DNA of 64,000 bases from NCBI GenBank assembly GCA_039619475.1, contig CM077116.1, forward strand, positions 36,157,183-36,221,182, read 5' to 3'. The position numbers and the translations under genes are program-made. The notes below the pieces were generated by a model. It did not search any database and was not told the DNA's origin. It saw only the letters and a list, made by a program, of their open reading frames with translations. This document shows positions 63,408 to 64,000 of the stretch, piece after piece. How positions within the stretch are numbered: position 1 is the stretch's first letter; each line of letters starts with the position of its first letter. The stretch comes from Icerya purchasi. Its lineage: Eukaryota; Arthropoda; Insecta; Hemiptera; Monophlebidae.

Positions 63408-64000
63408 CTAGGGAAGAAAAATGTCTAATTCTTTTATGAGAATTTTTTCTCCAATTTTTAACAGTACGAAATTAATCGGTTAACGACGGAAGTTGAAACT
63501 AAAGTAATTACACGATGATAACTAGAATCCACAGCCGGACTGTGCACGTTTTTCGATGTGACGTCATTGGTGATAATTGCAGCGACACGAGCACTATGTT
63601 AGCCGTTATTACATTATTTTTTATTATGAATTACATCTATCGTCATAATCGAGTGCTGCTATTTTTCACCAGCACGTGCAACATATATTTTATCTGCTAC
63701 GTTCTAAATGTAATAACTTCGTTTTTTATAATTACTCTATAAAATCGCCTATTTATATGAAAAAAAATGTCATTTTTTTTTCTGGTGCGGTAAAAATAAT
63801 TATTAATAGTTATTTTATTTTTAAACTTTATTTATTACGAGTTGCTACTTTTCACATGAAAAATTTGATACAGTTAAAAGCTTTTCTATTTGCAATGTTT
63901 TATATAACAAATCGTGAATTTTTATGGTCATGTTAGTCAATACATGTCCAGTCTAACTAATTAAAACGATTAACGTTTAAACGCACAGACTTACACGCGT
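63408..64000. other. Upstream of exon 1, no coding feature
   Basis: The gene's promoter or 5' UTR exon may lie here or beyond the window. No TATA box or start-site motif could be assigned. Confidence 0.3.

Noticed and set aside
1..64000. CRISPR array, bacterial operon or integrated bacterial DNA
   Set aside because: No regularly spaced repeats with unique spacers, no clustered long ORFs; all long ORFs are transposon- or exon-derived.

Overview
This is a 64-kb window of AT-rich animal nuclear DNA, almost certainly from an insect. It shows spliced exons with GT-AG introns, many diverged LINEs with RNase H domains, Tc1/mariner, piggyBac and hAT-type DNA transposons, a tRNA-derived SINE and many (TA)n microsatellites. 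There are no bacterial-style operons. The species cannot be named from the sequence.

The only host gene I can support lies on the minus strand and takes up nearly the whole window. It encodes an SLC17-type major facilitator transporter (sialin / Na-phosphate cotransporter / VGLUT-related group). It can be rebuilt from nine coding exons: 63377-63222, 36789-36556, 36473-36299, 34138-34008, 30885-30765, 25834-25701, 24422-24280, 6771-6651 and 6252-6094. All eight junctions agree in phase. The 1374-nt coding sequence gives 457 aa plus a stop and is spread over 57.3 kb, so about 97.6% of the gene is intron. Intron 1 (26.4 kb) and intron 7 (17.5 kb) hold most of the mobile DNA.

Layout: 0.5-4.9 kb, decayed LINE downstream of the gene; 5.1-5.9 kb, LINE 3' end; 6.1-6.8 kb, exons 9 and 8; 7-19 kb (intron 7), a series of LINE copies; 19-24 kb, mostly unrecognised intron; 24.3-25.8 kb, exons 7 and 6; 27-30 kb (intron 5), two SINEs tail to tail with two mariners between them; 30.8 kb, exon 5; 32-33.3 kb, LINE with an open 408-codon RT region; 34.0-36.8 kb, exons 4, 3 and 2 mixed with LINE pieces, one of which stops about 10 bp from a splice donor; 37-63 kb (intron 1), hAT-like and foldback MITEs, a LINE-interrupted piggyBac, several LINE relics, a mariner broken by a second element, and a diverged tandem repeat; 63.2-63.4 kb, exon 1.

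No clearly new cellular system was found. The most unusual structures are the SINE-mariner-mariner-SINE composite, a hAT-like MITE with a body of repeated ATTCGAATGA-like palindromes, a hairpin shared by the 3' tails of several LINE copies, and an unidentified broken protein-coding fragment near 50 kb.
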